Part shown: in pieces, positions 26,014 to 34,867 of the stretch | How positions within the stretch are numbered: the stretch's first letter is position 1 | Layout: every line of letters begins with the position of its first letter | Virus record (IMG/VR): IMGVR_UViG_3300020438_003204 | Location: 1 to 64,000 of that record | From: a virus | DNA: 64,000 bases | Direction: 5' to 3' (one strand) | Program-made: the position numbers and the translations under genes | The notes under the pieces: generated by a model | Database searches by the model: none | The model's input: the letters and a program-made list of their open reading frames with translations, nothing else | Told to the model about the DNA's origin: nothing

Positions 26014-27166
26014 GTACTACCTCCACTTCTGGCATTGCAAACACTAGTCTACCACCATCCAGTATCCAATCTTTTAATTTTTCAACAAATATATCTTTGA
26101 ATCCAAAGTTTGGAACAAAAAGTAAATCTGCTTTTTGTAATACTTCTTTTTCATCCTCTATTAGAATATCAGTACCTACTGTATATCTACCAATCTTATC
26201 TGGATGTATCTCTGCGGCTCCTTCGAAGTATTCGCCTAGTTTCCATATTTGTAGCATAGTATTACCTTTTGTACTTGCGCCATATACATAACATTTACTA
26301 TCATTCTTTTTTGCATCGCTGAGAATTGCTCTAAGAAGTACTCCGTGTTGTTTTATTTTTTCAAAAAATGATCCAATAGTTGCTATCTCTTCAAAGTAAG
26401 TTATACTACCACTATGATATAGTCCTGCATATATTTGGTAGCTACCGCCTTGTATGTCATTCTCTTTAACTTCATTTATTTGTAAGCCATTACGTTCGTA
26501 TAGTTCTACTAAACTTCTATAGCTGTAGTATTCTAAATGTTCGTGACAAACATTTCCCAAGTCTGTTTTAGCTAGCATAGGAGCAAGTGTCATTAGCTGT
26601 GCAATAAACACACCATCTTCTGTGAGTACATCTGCAACACCTTTTATAAAGTCATTGGGATCATCCATATCATAAAACATGCCAATAGCTGTAACTACTT
26701 TGCATTTGTGATGTAGCTTTGAACTATCCCACATTGTGGGCAACACTACATCAGCATGTTCACATAGTTTTGACCACAAATTGCTAGCAGGTTCACATCC
26801 TATGCGGACTCTATCTTGTTCTACACCACTTAATAGTGTACCATCATTTGCTCCGATATCTAACACACAATCGCCAGTCTGTGTGTGTTGGTTTGCAATA
26901 TCAGCAATGTCTAGTAGATTTTGTTTTAGTTTTGGATTTAATGCACTTTCGTACCAGTAGTGATCTCCATATAATATTTGTGGATCTACTGTGTGTCGCA
27001 TTTGTACTAGACTACAACTCAAACATTGATCTAGTATCATAGGCGCTTGGCCTTTATTCTTCTGTGGCTCGATAGGAAAATCGTTGATATAGATTTTACC
27101 AAAGTCGATGATTTCCATAACGTCTCTGCCGCAAACACGACATTGTTTTGCTTCATTGATTACCAC
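25976..27166 (-). CDS. Sugar C-methyltransferase-like protein (Zn-binding, SAM and C-terminal domains), GTG start
   Basis: A 396-residue three-domain protein: an N-terminal Cys cluster (CRVC, DQCLSC) that binds zinc in TylCIII/NovU-type C-methyltransferases; the SAM domain with CVLDIGANDGTLLS; then a C-terminal domain with YVYGASTKGNTMLQ, which resembles a Rossmann strand typical of this family. The family methylates carbon 3 or 5 of dTDP-keto-deoxysugars. The start appears to be GTG at 27164-27166: AAGGTG lies upstream, the GTGGTAA overlap matches the packing elsewhere, and the next in-frame Met comes after the first Zn motif. NCHEHLEYYS holds the catalytic His/Glu-Tyr region. Confidence 0.88.
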   Translation of the reverse strand: MVINEAKQCRVCGRDVMEIIDFGKIYINDFPIEPQKNKGQAPMILDQCLSCSLVQMRHTVDPQILYGDHYWYESALNPKLKQNLLDIADIANQHTQTGDCVLDIGANDGTLLSGVEQDRVRIGCEPASNLWSKLCEHADVVLPTMWDSSKLHHKCKVVTAIGMFYDMDDPNDFIKGVADVLTEDGVFIAQLMTLAPMLAKTDLGNVCHEHLEYYSYRSLVELYERNGLQINEVKENDIQGGSYQIYAGLYHSGSITYFEEIATIGSFFEKIKQHGVLLRAILSDAKKNDSKCYVYGASTKGNTMLQIWKLGEYFEGAAEIHPDKIGRYTVGTDILIEDEKEVLQKADLLFVPNFGFKDIFVEKLKDWILDGGRLVFAMPEVEVVHADNIDKHTESR

Positions 27167-28689
27167 GGATTGATCACCTTACTATTTTCAGACGGCTCAT
27201 GTCCGTACCATCTATCATGTGCTATTATATAACAATAATCGCCTTTTGTCAAATGGTCTTCGTAGTAGACAGTGCCTCCAAGTTTTTCTATATAGTCTGC
27301 AACTACTAAACTGTAACTGCCTTCAGTACTATCAACACCCGGCTTGTAACTTTTACCCAGTATAATCACAGGCAATTCAGTTGCTACTGCACGTTGCGCC
27401 ATCAGTTCAGCTTGTGCTAGTCTGGTTGTGTGTTGATTCCATGCAGGGTCATAGTTTAATTTCCTACTTACATAACTCATCATTAAATTGTCTCTTGGAT
27501 GACAAGGACCTCCGTCACCCCAGCCTGGTTTCATATATGCATTACTTGTTATTAATTGGTCTGACGAACCTAACCATTGCATTACATTTGTAGCATTCGC
27601 ATTGCCTACTGTTTCAGCTAGGTCACCTGCCCAATTGGCAAAGTTTATTTTTTGTATTATCCATGCATTATACAATGCTTTGGCTAGCTCTGCTTCTTGC
27701 CATGTTCCCCAATGCTGTACTGCATAACTGATGCGTTCAACTAGTGTTTGAATTCTTTGGTCATACTCGCCGCCTATAAACCAACAGTCGGGTGTTGTTA
27801 TACCTTGCATAACATTACCTTGACTTATTAAAAAAGGCATGTATATTAACTTGCAATCAGTTTCAATTTTAGCACAAGTACCCGGACTAACTGTGCAACC
27901 AACAATAACTGTTTTGTTTGAAAAATTGCTTAGTGCTGACTTTAAGTTTGTGTAATCAAAATCTTTTTCACCTTCAACTGTTGGAGTGTCAACACAAATC
28001 CATATTATATCACATTTTTTTACACTGTCAAGTCCGTCATATTCATTTCTTGTATCATACCTCTTGACAACAACGTTGTGTTGTGTTAGAGCATCATACA
28101 ATACACTTCCAATATTACCAACTCCTACAATACCTACACTGGGCACAACTAAGTTTATATCTGGTCTGTATTTTATTATTGCACTACTTTTGTGCAACTG
28201 TTTTTCAATTTGTTTTTTAGCATCTGGATCTATTGCACTGCGAACTTGCTTTGGTAATTTCATTTGTTCAATAACACTGTCTATATGTTTGTGTCCGACA
28301 GGATTTAGATAGTCTAAGTTTATAAAATATTTTATATTATATGGATCTAAAAAACTTTTTTGTGTTCTAAAGTGAGGATCTCTGGTTAGGTCATTGCTGT
28401 TAATAAAATGTAAGCATTCTTGTAAACTGTAGTTTTGGTTTTGCATTGCCCGCCATATTTGTCCTGCTATTCTTTTATTTGGATGTCTAACAAATGCATA
28501 TCCTGTATAGTCTGACAGATCGTAGTCGTATTCTAGTGTATATCCAAACTGTTCTGCAAGGTGCATAAACTCAGTATTAGCATTTCTCCAAATTGGTACA
28601 AAGAATACTTTTTCCACAGCATTAACCCATATAGCATTTTCCCATATTGCCATATCAGTAACTTGTTCTATTACTTGTTGTGGTTTCAT
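27160..28689 (-). CDS. Fusion: sulfotransferase-like domain plus UDP-glucose/GDP-mannose dehydrogenase-like domain
   Basis: A 509-residue fusion. Residues 25-180 look like a type-2 sulfotransferase: KVFFVPIWRNANTEFMHL in the PAPS-loop position and YAFVRHPNKRIAGQIWR matching FvR.P..R..s. From about 185 it is a nucleotide-sugar 6-dehydrogenase: VGIVGVGNIGSVL (NAD loop), IIWICVDTPT, and GDGGPCHPRDNLMM, in which the Cys is the catalytic nucleophile of this family; LGKSYKPGVDSTEGS is the C-terminal UDP-binding signature. The dehydrogenase oxidises UDP-sugars to uronic acids. The invariant Lys of the middle domain is in AELAKALYN. The start overlaps upstream by 4 bases. Confidence 0.85.
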   Translation of the reverse strand: MKPQQVIEQVTDMAIWENAIWVNAVEKVFFVPIWRNANTEFMHLAEQFGYTLEYDYDLSDYTGYAFVRHPNKRIAGQIWRAMQNQNYSLQECLHFINSNDLTRDPHFRTQKSFLDPYNIKYFINLDYLNPVGHKHIDSVIEQMKLPKQVRSAIDPDAKKQIEKQLHKSSAIIKYRPDINLVVPSVGIVGVGNIGSVLYDALTQHNVVVKRYDTRNEYDGLDSVKKCDIIWICVDTPTVEGEKDFDYTNLKSALSNFSNKTVIVGCTVSPGTCAKIETDCKLIYMPFLISQGNVMQGITTPDCWFIGGEYDQRIQTLVERISYAVQHWGTWQEAELAKALYNAWIIQKINFANWAGDLAETVGNANATNVMQWLGSSDQLITSNAYMKPGWGDGGPCHPRDNLMMSYVSRKLNYDPAWNQHTTRLAQAELMAQRAVATELPVIILGKSYKPGVDSTEGSYSLVVADYIEKLGGTVYYEDHLTKGDYCYIIAHDRWYGHEPSENSKVINPW

Positions 28690-29825
28690 AGTATTTTTTT
28701 AAATAACTCCAATTGACTTTGCATCCATAATGTATTATAGTGCTTGCGATTATATTCTAATATTTCTATCATATCGTTGCTATATCCTTGTGTGATATCA
28801 ATATTATTTCTTATCCAATCTAACGTTTGTAGTGCGGTATCTATACGCTGTTTTGCTGTATCAAGTTTATCATAACGTTCATCCCAAAAGTCACCAAATG
28901 TGCGAAAACCTAAAGATCTAAGTTCATGCAAACTTCCTCTATCTCCAAACACTACAAAAGGTTTTCCTAATACAATACTCCTACTTACTTTTTCAGTTAG
29001 AAATACTTTGTGATTACTACAATTAAATTCGCCAACAATATCTAAATAAGTTTGGTCACTGTAGTATTTTAAATCTGTTATCTCAGGCATATGCTGTTTG
29101 TCTGTAACTGCACTATAACCATGATCCAATCTCTTTTTTAATTTTCTAAACGTTAGATCAATATCCTTAGAATTCAAATACTCGCTTAGGAACTTAGTAA
29201 ACTCTTTGTTAGAAAAATTTTCTAAATCGTGTAAACTATATATACAGTTATCAAACAAGTCCATTTTGTATGCCTGATGTAGTGCATATACTCTGTGTTC
29301 TCTGCACCTTCTATTAAGCCATAAAAAATGTTTTTGCATTGGTGTTGTATTGTACAACACCTCAATGTTATGAGAGAATTCAAAGTATCTATTAAATGGT
29401 TCGTTATAATTTACTATGGGCCAATCGTCAAACTGTTCTACATATTGTATACTACTAGGACTTACAAAAGCACTGTTATCTAAGATGCTGTAGCGTTTAC
29501 AAAGTTCATAACAAATTTTATAAAGGTCTAAACTAATTAAATTACCACTCAGCTGATTGTGCGTTTCATTTACATTTACTGTGTGCCACCAATCTGTAAA
29601 CATGAATATAAGTTTTGTTTTTCTATCTAATATATCCTGCCATACATCTGGATAGATAGTATCTAAATTTGAAAAATAATGTACTTGATCAAAAGGTATA
29701 TCAGTGTGTGCTAAATGAAAAGGTGTATCCAACACCAGACAATGTTTACTGCCTTGAGAAATAAGATCAAGTGTAGTTCCACGCAACGGTCTGTGAGATT
29801 CACTAATGGGATGTAAGTTATTCAT
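28686..29825 (-). CDS. Exostosin/fucosyltransferase-like putative glycosyltransferase
   Basis: A 379-residue protein. VFLTEKVSRSIVLGKPFVVFGDRGSL and LGFRTFGDFWDERYD form the block seen in many marine-phage and GT10/GT47-like proteins, where the Glu-Lys pair sits in the donor-nucleotide site. The N-terminal half has MFTDWWHTVNVNETHN and is otherwise unfamiliar. I place the start at the ATG 29823-29825, in an ATGAATAA overlap with the upstream radical SAM stop, rather than the reading that runs 60 bases into that gene. Donor sugar and acceptor are unknown; no membrane segment is visible. Confidence 0.62.
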   Translation of the reverse strand: MNNLHPISESHRPLRGTTLDLISQGSKHCLVLDTPFHLAHTDIPFDQVHYFSNLDTIYPDVWQDILDRKTKLIFMFTDWWHTVNVNETHNQLSGNLISLDLYKICYELCKRYSILDNSAFVSPSSIQYVEQFDDWPIVNYNEPFNRYFEFSHNIEVLYNTTPMQKHFLWLNRRCREHRVYALHQAYKMDLFDNCIYSLHDLENFSNKEFTKFLSEYLNSKDIDLTFRKLKKRLDHGYSAVTDKQHMPEITDLKYYSDQTYLDIVGEFNCSNHKVFLTEKVSRSIVLGKPFVVFGDRGSLHELRSLGFRTFGDFWDERYDKLDTAKQRIDTALQTLDWIRNNIDITQGYSNDMIEILEYNRKHYNTLWMQSQLELFKKIL

Positions 29826-31044
29826 GCCAGTATTCCTCAAATTCAGGTATAAACGAAAGTATGCTTTGTTTGCGTACTTTGTCAAGTTGATTTGTTTCTA
29901 CTATAAACTGTTCCCACTTATCCGGATCACGCTCTGTATTCATTACATGCTCTAATAAACTGCGATTGTTTGACACCTCCCAATCTTCTGCATCAGCATT
30001 TTCTATTGCTGTGATAGCTTGTTCATAGCCTTTGTCTTTGAGTGATTGTGGCAAATGTATTGCATCCATCTGTGCAGGTTGTGTTACTTGTATTAGAAAA
30101 GGTAGAGTTGGGCCTATAGGCAATGTTGCTGTATAGTTGTACAAGTTACCTAAGTCGAGCCATGTTAAACTACTCAATGTACTGTGTACCTGTAATCGTA
30201 GTTTGTCCTCTCCTAGTTCTTGCTGTAGTTCAAATACTCTATTGAGATTACGTTCCCACTTGCTCCATTTGCCGGGCCATCTAACATATTCATTTACGCC
30301 TTCAACACCATCACAACTCATGTTGATGTGTATGCTTTTGAACTGCTTCCACAAGTCGTATACTTTAGATTGTATTGCTAGCATGTTGCTGTTGAACTGT
30401 ACTACAATATCTTTGGATCTTCCGCTATCAATTATATGTTGTAGTATCTCATAGTACTTTGCATTAAACAATGGTTCGCCGCCTAGCATGTTTACATGTT
30501 TAAGTGTGGGTAATATTTCTGCAAATATTTTATCAAACTGTGGAGTGTAGTACCATTCAAATTTATCTTTGTTTAGATGTGGTGCAGTATCCCAAAAATC
30601 TAACTGAGGATTTTTATAAATCTCATCAGCCCACATACTGCTACTCCAAGGGTTACACATTCTACATTGTATATTACATTTGTTGCCTAGTGTAAACTCT
30701 ACATATTCAATTTTTATCTCATGTTGAAACTTATCTTTGGTACCACATTTAAAAATATCGTTCCACATATTACGATAGCTTTCGCCACCATTAAGTTCAC
30801 TTACCCAACATCTATCACAGAACGTGTGCTTGTGATTTTTTTCTATGTCTTTTCTTAATTCTACATGCGGTTGCCCTGTTAACAAGTCAGCAAGATTATC
30901 ACTATTCCATATGCTTTTAAATTTCCATTTGGTATCTCTAAAACTTTGCTTGTGAAAGTTATAGTTACAACAAGGACGTACTTGACCTTGTGGGTCAATA
31001 CTCAAATGATTGTAAGCCAATACGCAATAGGTTTCTTCTTCCAT
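29818..31044 (-). CDS. Radical SAM protein with N-terminal Cys-rich (twitch-like) domain, copy 8
   Basis: First of the second array to be listed but last to be transcribed. 408 residues: YCVLAYNHLS (C7), PCC (C25-C26), SIWNSDNLADLL as linker, FCDRC near 76-79, and the core KCNIQCRMC near 122-129 followed by NPWSSSMW; MLGGEPLFN binds SAM. The PW pair after the first Cys is replaced by AY here. The tail is QLDKVRKQSI, then IPEFEEYWHE, the family signature. It starts in a TAATG overlap with the SnoaL-like gene. Substrate unknown. Confidence 0.95.
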   Translation of the reverse strand: MEEETYCVLAYNHLSIDPQGQVRPCCNYNFHKQSFRDTKWKFKSIWNSDNLADLLTGQPHVELRKDIEKNHKHTFCDRCWVSELNGGESYRNMWNDIFKCGTKDKFQHEIKIEYVEFTLGNKCNIQCRMCNPWSSSMWADEIYKNPQLDFWDTAPHLNKDKFEWYYTPQFDKIFAEILPTLKHVNMLGGEPLFNAKYYEILQHIIDSGRSKDIVVQFNSNMLAIQSKVYDLWKQFKSIHINMSCDGVEGVNEYVRWPGKWSKWERNLNRVFELQQELGEDKLRLQVHSTLSSLTWLDLGNLYNYTATLPIGPTLPFLIQVTQPAQMDAIHLPQSLKDKGYEQAITAIENADAEDWEVSNNRSLLEHVMNTERDPDKWEQFIVETNQLDKVRKQSILSFIPEFEEYWHE

Positions 31045-31364
31045 TATTTTTTATATGCCTTGATACTTGTTATTTTGTCGTTACTAATAGTTAGTACGTC
31101 AATAACTGATAATTGTTCTTGTTCGTTGACATGCACTGTTATTTGTGCCATAACTTGATTTGTACTTGTAGCCATATCGTGTACAGTAACATGTATTCCT
31201 GGTACTGCATCAAATATTTTTTGATTAGCACTGATAACTGCTTCTAGTCCACTTTCACTAATTTCCCAATCTGTTAGTGTTACTGCATCATGCAGTAAAG
31301 GTCTTAGTTGTTCTACGCTGTTTGCATTCCATGCATCAAAGTATTGCTGTACTAGTTGTTCCAT
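31044..31364 (-). CDS. SnoaL/NTF2-like small protein
   Basis: A 106-residue protein of the alpha+beta NTF2-like fold: MEQLVQQYFDAWNANSVEQL is the characteristic first helix, LHDAVTLTDW the loop and first strand, and VHVNEQEQLSVIDVLTI and KITSIKAYKK the closing strands. SnoaL-like proteins include polyketide cyclases, ketosteroid isomerases and non-catalytic binding partners. It starts after AAGGAT with 8-base spacing, 29 bases inside the radical SAM gene upstream, and is the only non-radical-SAM gene inside this array, so it may handle a substrate or product of one of its neighbours. That link is inference. Confidence 0.82.
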   Translation of the reverse strand: MEQLVQQYFDAWNANSVEQLRPLLHDAVTLTDWEISESGLEAVISANQKIFDAVPGIHVTVHDMATSTNQVMAQITVHVNEQEQLSVIDVLTISNDKITSIKAYKK

Positions 31365-32343
31365 AATTTCTATCCTTGTATTTTGTTATATAAATGTCTG
31401 TACCACAGTGACAGTGACTTTTTGGACATATCACACTTTCTGGCAAATCTAACTGTAAATTAGGATCGTACAAGTTTCCTACCTGAGGCATAACACCACA
31501 ACTACCCATATCTATTTTACCTTCACAGTTAATAAAAATACTTTCCATTGGTATCAAACATTTCCATCCTTTGAAGTAATTACGACTTTCTGCTACCAGT
31601 CTATTACAATTAATAGGCTGTACTGATCCATCGTCATATACTTCAACACTTGCCATACCTTCAGCTTTAGCAGGTACACCAAACTTTATATCTTGTTCTA
31701 GGTTCGTAGTTTCTAAAAACTTTTTATGCTCTGGATTTTTATAGTTGTACGGTCGAGTGGTATGACTTAGTTCTTCAAATATCGGAACGTATTCAATACG
31801 CCAGTTTTCATCTTTCATCTCTTGCTTTATACGTTTGCTGAAATCTATTACTTGATCCCATGTGGGTTCATGCATCATCATACGACCACACAAGTAATTT
31901 ACTTTATCACTTAGGTATTTGTATATTTCCAAATAGTGATCACTGTCTACAAACTCTGGATGATAGCTTGCTACTACGTCATCAAAGTAGTGTACATTCT
32001 TTTCCCACCATTTTAGTTTACTGCTTAAATTTGTGTTTACTGCAAACTTGACTTCACTCATTCCGCTTGCTAATATATGATCCATTACTTTAGTAAGTGG
32101 TTTCCAATAGCAAGGTTCACCTCCACTAAAGAATACTTTTAGTCTTGTATATCCTCTAGCAAGTTCATAGTCAATCAGTTTGGTCAATCCTGCTTTTATA
32201 GCTTCAACATCTAAATTTAAATTACTACCATTCCAGTTGTATTCATTACAGTAGGTACAGCGAAAGTTACACAAGTTGCTTACTTGCCATGTAATATTAA
32301 CAAACGGATCACCTGCTTGTTCTATTCTTGTTAGTTGATTCAT
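31336..32343 (-). CDS. Radical SAM protein with C-terminal SPASM/twitch-like Cys cluster, second copy
   Basis: A 335-residue protein with the core LCNFRCTYC (about residues 24-31) and FSGGEPCYW, with no Cys-rich domain ahead of it. The C-terminal Cys group (WKCLIP, GSCGVM, ICPKSHCHC) matches that of the gene at 6256-7227 (WKCMAG, ATCKQG, ICAKQWCNC), so both belong to the same sub-family and each array has one. Between the two blocks the protein has PINCNRLVAES, an extra Cys. The SPASM-like domain probably holds one auxiliary cluster. The substrate is unknown. Confidence 0.93.
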   Translation of the reverse strand: MNQLTRIEQAGDPFVNITWQVSNLCNFRCTYCNEYNWNGSNLNLDVEAIKAGLTKLIDYELARGYTRLKVFFSGGEPCYWKPLTKVMDHILASGMSEVKFAVNTNLSSKLKWWEKNVHYFDDVVASYHPEFVDSDHYLEIYKYLSDKVNYLCGRMMMHEPTWDQVIDFSKRIKQEMKDENWRIEYVPIFEELSHTTRPYNYKNPEHKKFLETTNLEQDIKFGVPAKAEGMASVEVYDDGSVQPINCNRLVAESRNYFKGWKCLIPMESIFINCEGKIDMGSCGVMPQVGNLYDPNLQLDLPESVICPKSHCHCGTDIYITKYKDRNYGTTSTAIL

Positions 32344-33617
32344 ACCAACACCTTTGCGGCAATATTAGGAAATGTACTAATCCAGTTTGTATTTCTATTG
32401 CGGTCCATAGTATCGTTAAATTCTCTAAATCTACTCAGTAACTTTTGTCTCTTTTTTTCTTCCATTGCATCAGATTCTAATAATTTAATTGCTTGCTGTA
32501 CTCCATGATTCCAATATAAGTTTAAGTTATCGTAATGAGGATCATAATTTTTAAGTCTATCAGCGGCTTCTTGTCTTACTTGTTTATCTACTATACGAAT
32601 ATCTAAGTACGGGGGATTATCTAAGACTATGGGAGACCATATATAAAGTAAGTTTTGCTCTTTGTGATTATTTTTAAACTGTACAACCCAATCTAAAATT
32701 TGTGGAATATCATCATAATTATAATTTTGTAATACAGTATAATGTTTTATTTTCCATGTATGGGGAAGTTTATACCACAGTTTGTTTATGTTCTTTTCTA
32801 CATGATCCCATTTAGTTGGGAATCTAATATATTCGTTTCTATCATACACACTGTCTATACTGATCTGCACTTCTCCGTTTTTAAACTGAGTAAGTGTATT
32901 GTAAAAATCTTCGTTCCAATGTGTTAAGTTTGTTGTTAGTGCAACATAACATTCATCATTGCCACTGCGGAGTATTATATTCATTATTTCTATATTGCGC
33001 CGTATAAGTGTTGGCTCGCCTCCAGTCAAATAAAGTCTTTTAAGTGTTGGAGCAAGTTTTTGTATTGTATTGTCAAAGTCTTTACTTTGCCACCAATTCA
33101 TGTTACTAGCACTTGCCATGTTAATTTCTTTTGTCCATTCGTCACGAATCCAACCAGGCAAACTATGATCTGTATCTAATATTTTCATACGCTCATCATG
33201 TATTCTATCACTGCTTAGACTCCAACAGCTATTACATCTTAAATTGCAAAAATTACCCAATCTCAGTTCTAAACTGTTTGGCAATGGAGGTCTACTGTGC
33301 ATACTACTATCACGCCTTAGTCCGATATCGTTGTATTCAGTAAAAGCACTTTGTCTACTGCTTTGTATTCCTAAATCTTCTAAACGCCAACATACATCAC
33401 ACGCTTTAGGCTTTTCACCTTTTAGTAATTGTGATCTTATATCTACCATATAATCACTATACCAAATCTCTTCTATACTGTTAGTGCCAAAATTAAATTC
33501 GCTACCGTCGGTATTTTTTGCATGTATGTTTTCTGTAATGCTACAACACAACTTCACACTGCCTTCAGTATTGCTGTTTAAATTTACAAAAGGATGTAAG
33601 CAAAAAGTTTTACTCAT
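32340..33617 (-). CDS. Radical SAM protein with N-terminal Cys-rich (twitch-like) domain, copy 9
   Basis: A 425-residue copy: FCLHPFVNLN (C6), LCC (C24-C25), EIWYSDYMVDIRSQLL, ACDVC, then the core FCNLRCNSC and YLTGGEPTL. Instead of NP after the third core Cys it has WSLSSDRI, and a stretch of about 40 residues follows that differs from the other copies. The tail reads TMDRNRNTNW then FPNIAAKVLV, so the PE is PN. Starts in an ATGA overlap with its upstream neighbour. The altered residues near the core Cys suggest a different substrate from its paralogues. Confidence 0.94.
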   Translation of the reverse strand: MSKTFCLHPFVNLNSNTEGSVKLCCSITENIHAKNTDGSEFNFGTNSIEEIWYSDYMVDIRSQLLKGEKPKACDVCWRLEDLGIQSSRQSAFTEYNDIGLRRDSSMHSRPPLPNSLELRLGNFCNLRCNSCWSLSSDRIHDERMKILDTDHSLPGWIRDEWTKEINMASASNMNWWQSKDFDNTIQKLAPTLKRLYLTGGEPTLIRRNIEIMNIILRSGNDECYVALTTNLTHWNEDFYNTLTQFKNGEVQISIDSVYDRNEYIRFPTKWDHVEKNINKLWYKLPHTWKIKHYTVLQNYNYDDIPQILDWVVQFKNNHKEQNLLYIWSPIVLDNPPYLDIRIVDKQVRQEAADRLKNYDPHYDNLNLYWNHGVQQAIKLLESDAMEEKKRQKLLSRFREFNDTMDRNRNTNWISTFPNIAAKVLV

Positions 33618-34867
33618 GCTAGTGCCTCTGCTAATTCAGGTATTGCTACACGCCAATCTTCATGTCTAATAGGATCCCATTCTTCAAGCTGGTGAATAGT
33701 TTTTTCTAATAAGTCACTGCGATCTTCGCTGTGTAAAAAATTAAGCATACCTTCTGCACTGCGAACAAAGTTTTGTCCTGAATCATATTGAGGATGATTT
33801 TGAACCCAATGAATATGCTGTTCCCATTTAGCTGTAATTTTATCTTTGAATGTCTTAGGCAATACTTGCATACAAAAGTAATCAGGATCTAGTAAGTTGT
33901 TGATACGCATTTGTCCTACTTTAAGTAATCCTTTGTTTACCCAATCTTCGTGAAAGTCTGGTAAATGATATACGTTCATACAACTTACTGTTGGTGTAAT
34001 ATCAAAATTAATGTTAGGAGTTTGTTCCATCATTAGTTGTCTATTAGCAACTATGTCACTCCATACTGTGCCTTTTCTAATATATTCAGCACGACTTCCC
34101 ATACCATCTAAACTTGCTGTACATTCTACACTTTTAAATTTTTTCCATAAGTCTAATACATTTTGTCTTTTGTAAGTAAGCTGACTAAAGTTGGTTGTAT
34201 ACAAAACATTTACTTCATGAGCTCTGTTAGTCTCAATCCAATAGTTCATAATTTTCCAATGCATATCAGTTACAAGCGGCTCACCGCCTGCCCAGTAAAC
34301 TTCCTCAACAGTATCCAAGTAGGGCCAAAGTTCTTCTTCAAAGCCTTTTTTGTTTTTAAGTTGTATAAATTTTTGAGGTGCAATATCGTTAGGTACCTCA
34401 CCAAACTTTTTCATAAAGTCGTCATACCATTGTGTACTAAATGTAGGACTGCAACTTCTACAACTCATATTACATAAATTACTAAATCTAAAATCCATGT
34501 ATGTGAAGTTTACATTATTGTGCGTTCCGTCTTGTTGTGTTTCAAGAGTTTTGCTATAGTGCTTTTCACCAAACTTTTTGTTCATATTAATGCGTAGTGT
34601 ATGTGCATCGCCGTCAGCTTCTAATCTATAACACCTTGTACAAGTAGGGTGTGGTTTGTCTGCTAGCATATTAAGTCTAAGTTTTTTAGCAACATCACTG
34701 TTCCATAATTCTTTAAGTGTACTTTGATTTGTATTTCCGTAATCTCCTTTAGCAGGATCTGCCAAACAACAAGGAAATGCACGACCATTGGGCCATACAT
34801 GCATATGAATCCACGGAGCCATACAAAAGAATTTGCTCTCAGTTAGATTATACTTTTTGTCGTTCAT
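33614..34867 (-). CDS. Radical SAM protein with N-terminal Cys-rich (twitch-like) domain, copy 10
   Basis: A 417-residue copy closely related to the next one (both share FCMAPWI.MH.WP.G.AFPCC and a MLADKP linker). It has C15, PCC near 33, TCTRC, the core LCNMSCRSC and WAGGEPLVT. The tail is EWDPIRHEDW followed by IPELAEALA. I prefer the ATG at 34865-34867, which forms TAATG with the upstream stop and has GAGG six bases upstream, over the ATG two codons earlier that has no spacing from GAGG. The pair with its neighbour suggests a recent tandem duplication. Confidence 0.94.
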   Translation of the reverse strand: MNDKKYNLTESKFFCMAPWIHMHVWPNGRAFPCCLADPAKGDYGNTNQSTLKELWNSDVAKKLRLNMLADKPHPTCTRCYRLEADGDAHTLRINMNKKFGEKHYSKTLETQQDGTHNNVNFTYMDFRFSNLCNMSCRSCSPTFSTQWYDDFMKKFGEVPNDIAPQKFIQLKNKKGFEEELWPYLDTVEEVYWAGGEPLVTDMHWKIMNYWIETNRAHEVNVLYTTNFSQLTYKRQNVLDLWKKFKSVECTASLDGMGSRAEYIRKGTVWSDIVANRQLMMEQTPNINFDITPTVSCMNVYHLPDFHEDWVNKGLLKVGQMRINNLLDPDYFCMQVLPKTFKDKITAKWEQHIHWVQNHPQYDSGQNFVRSAEGMLNFLHSEDRSDLLEKTIHQLEEWDPIRHEDWRVAIPELAEALA

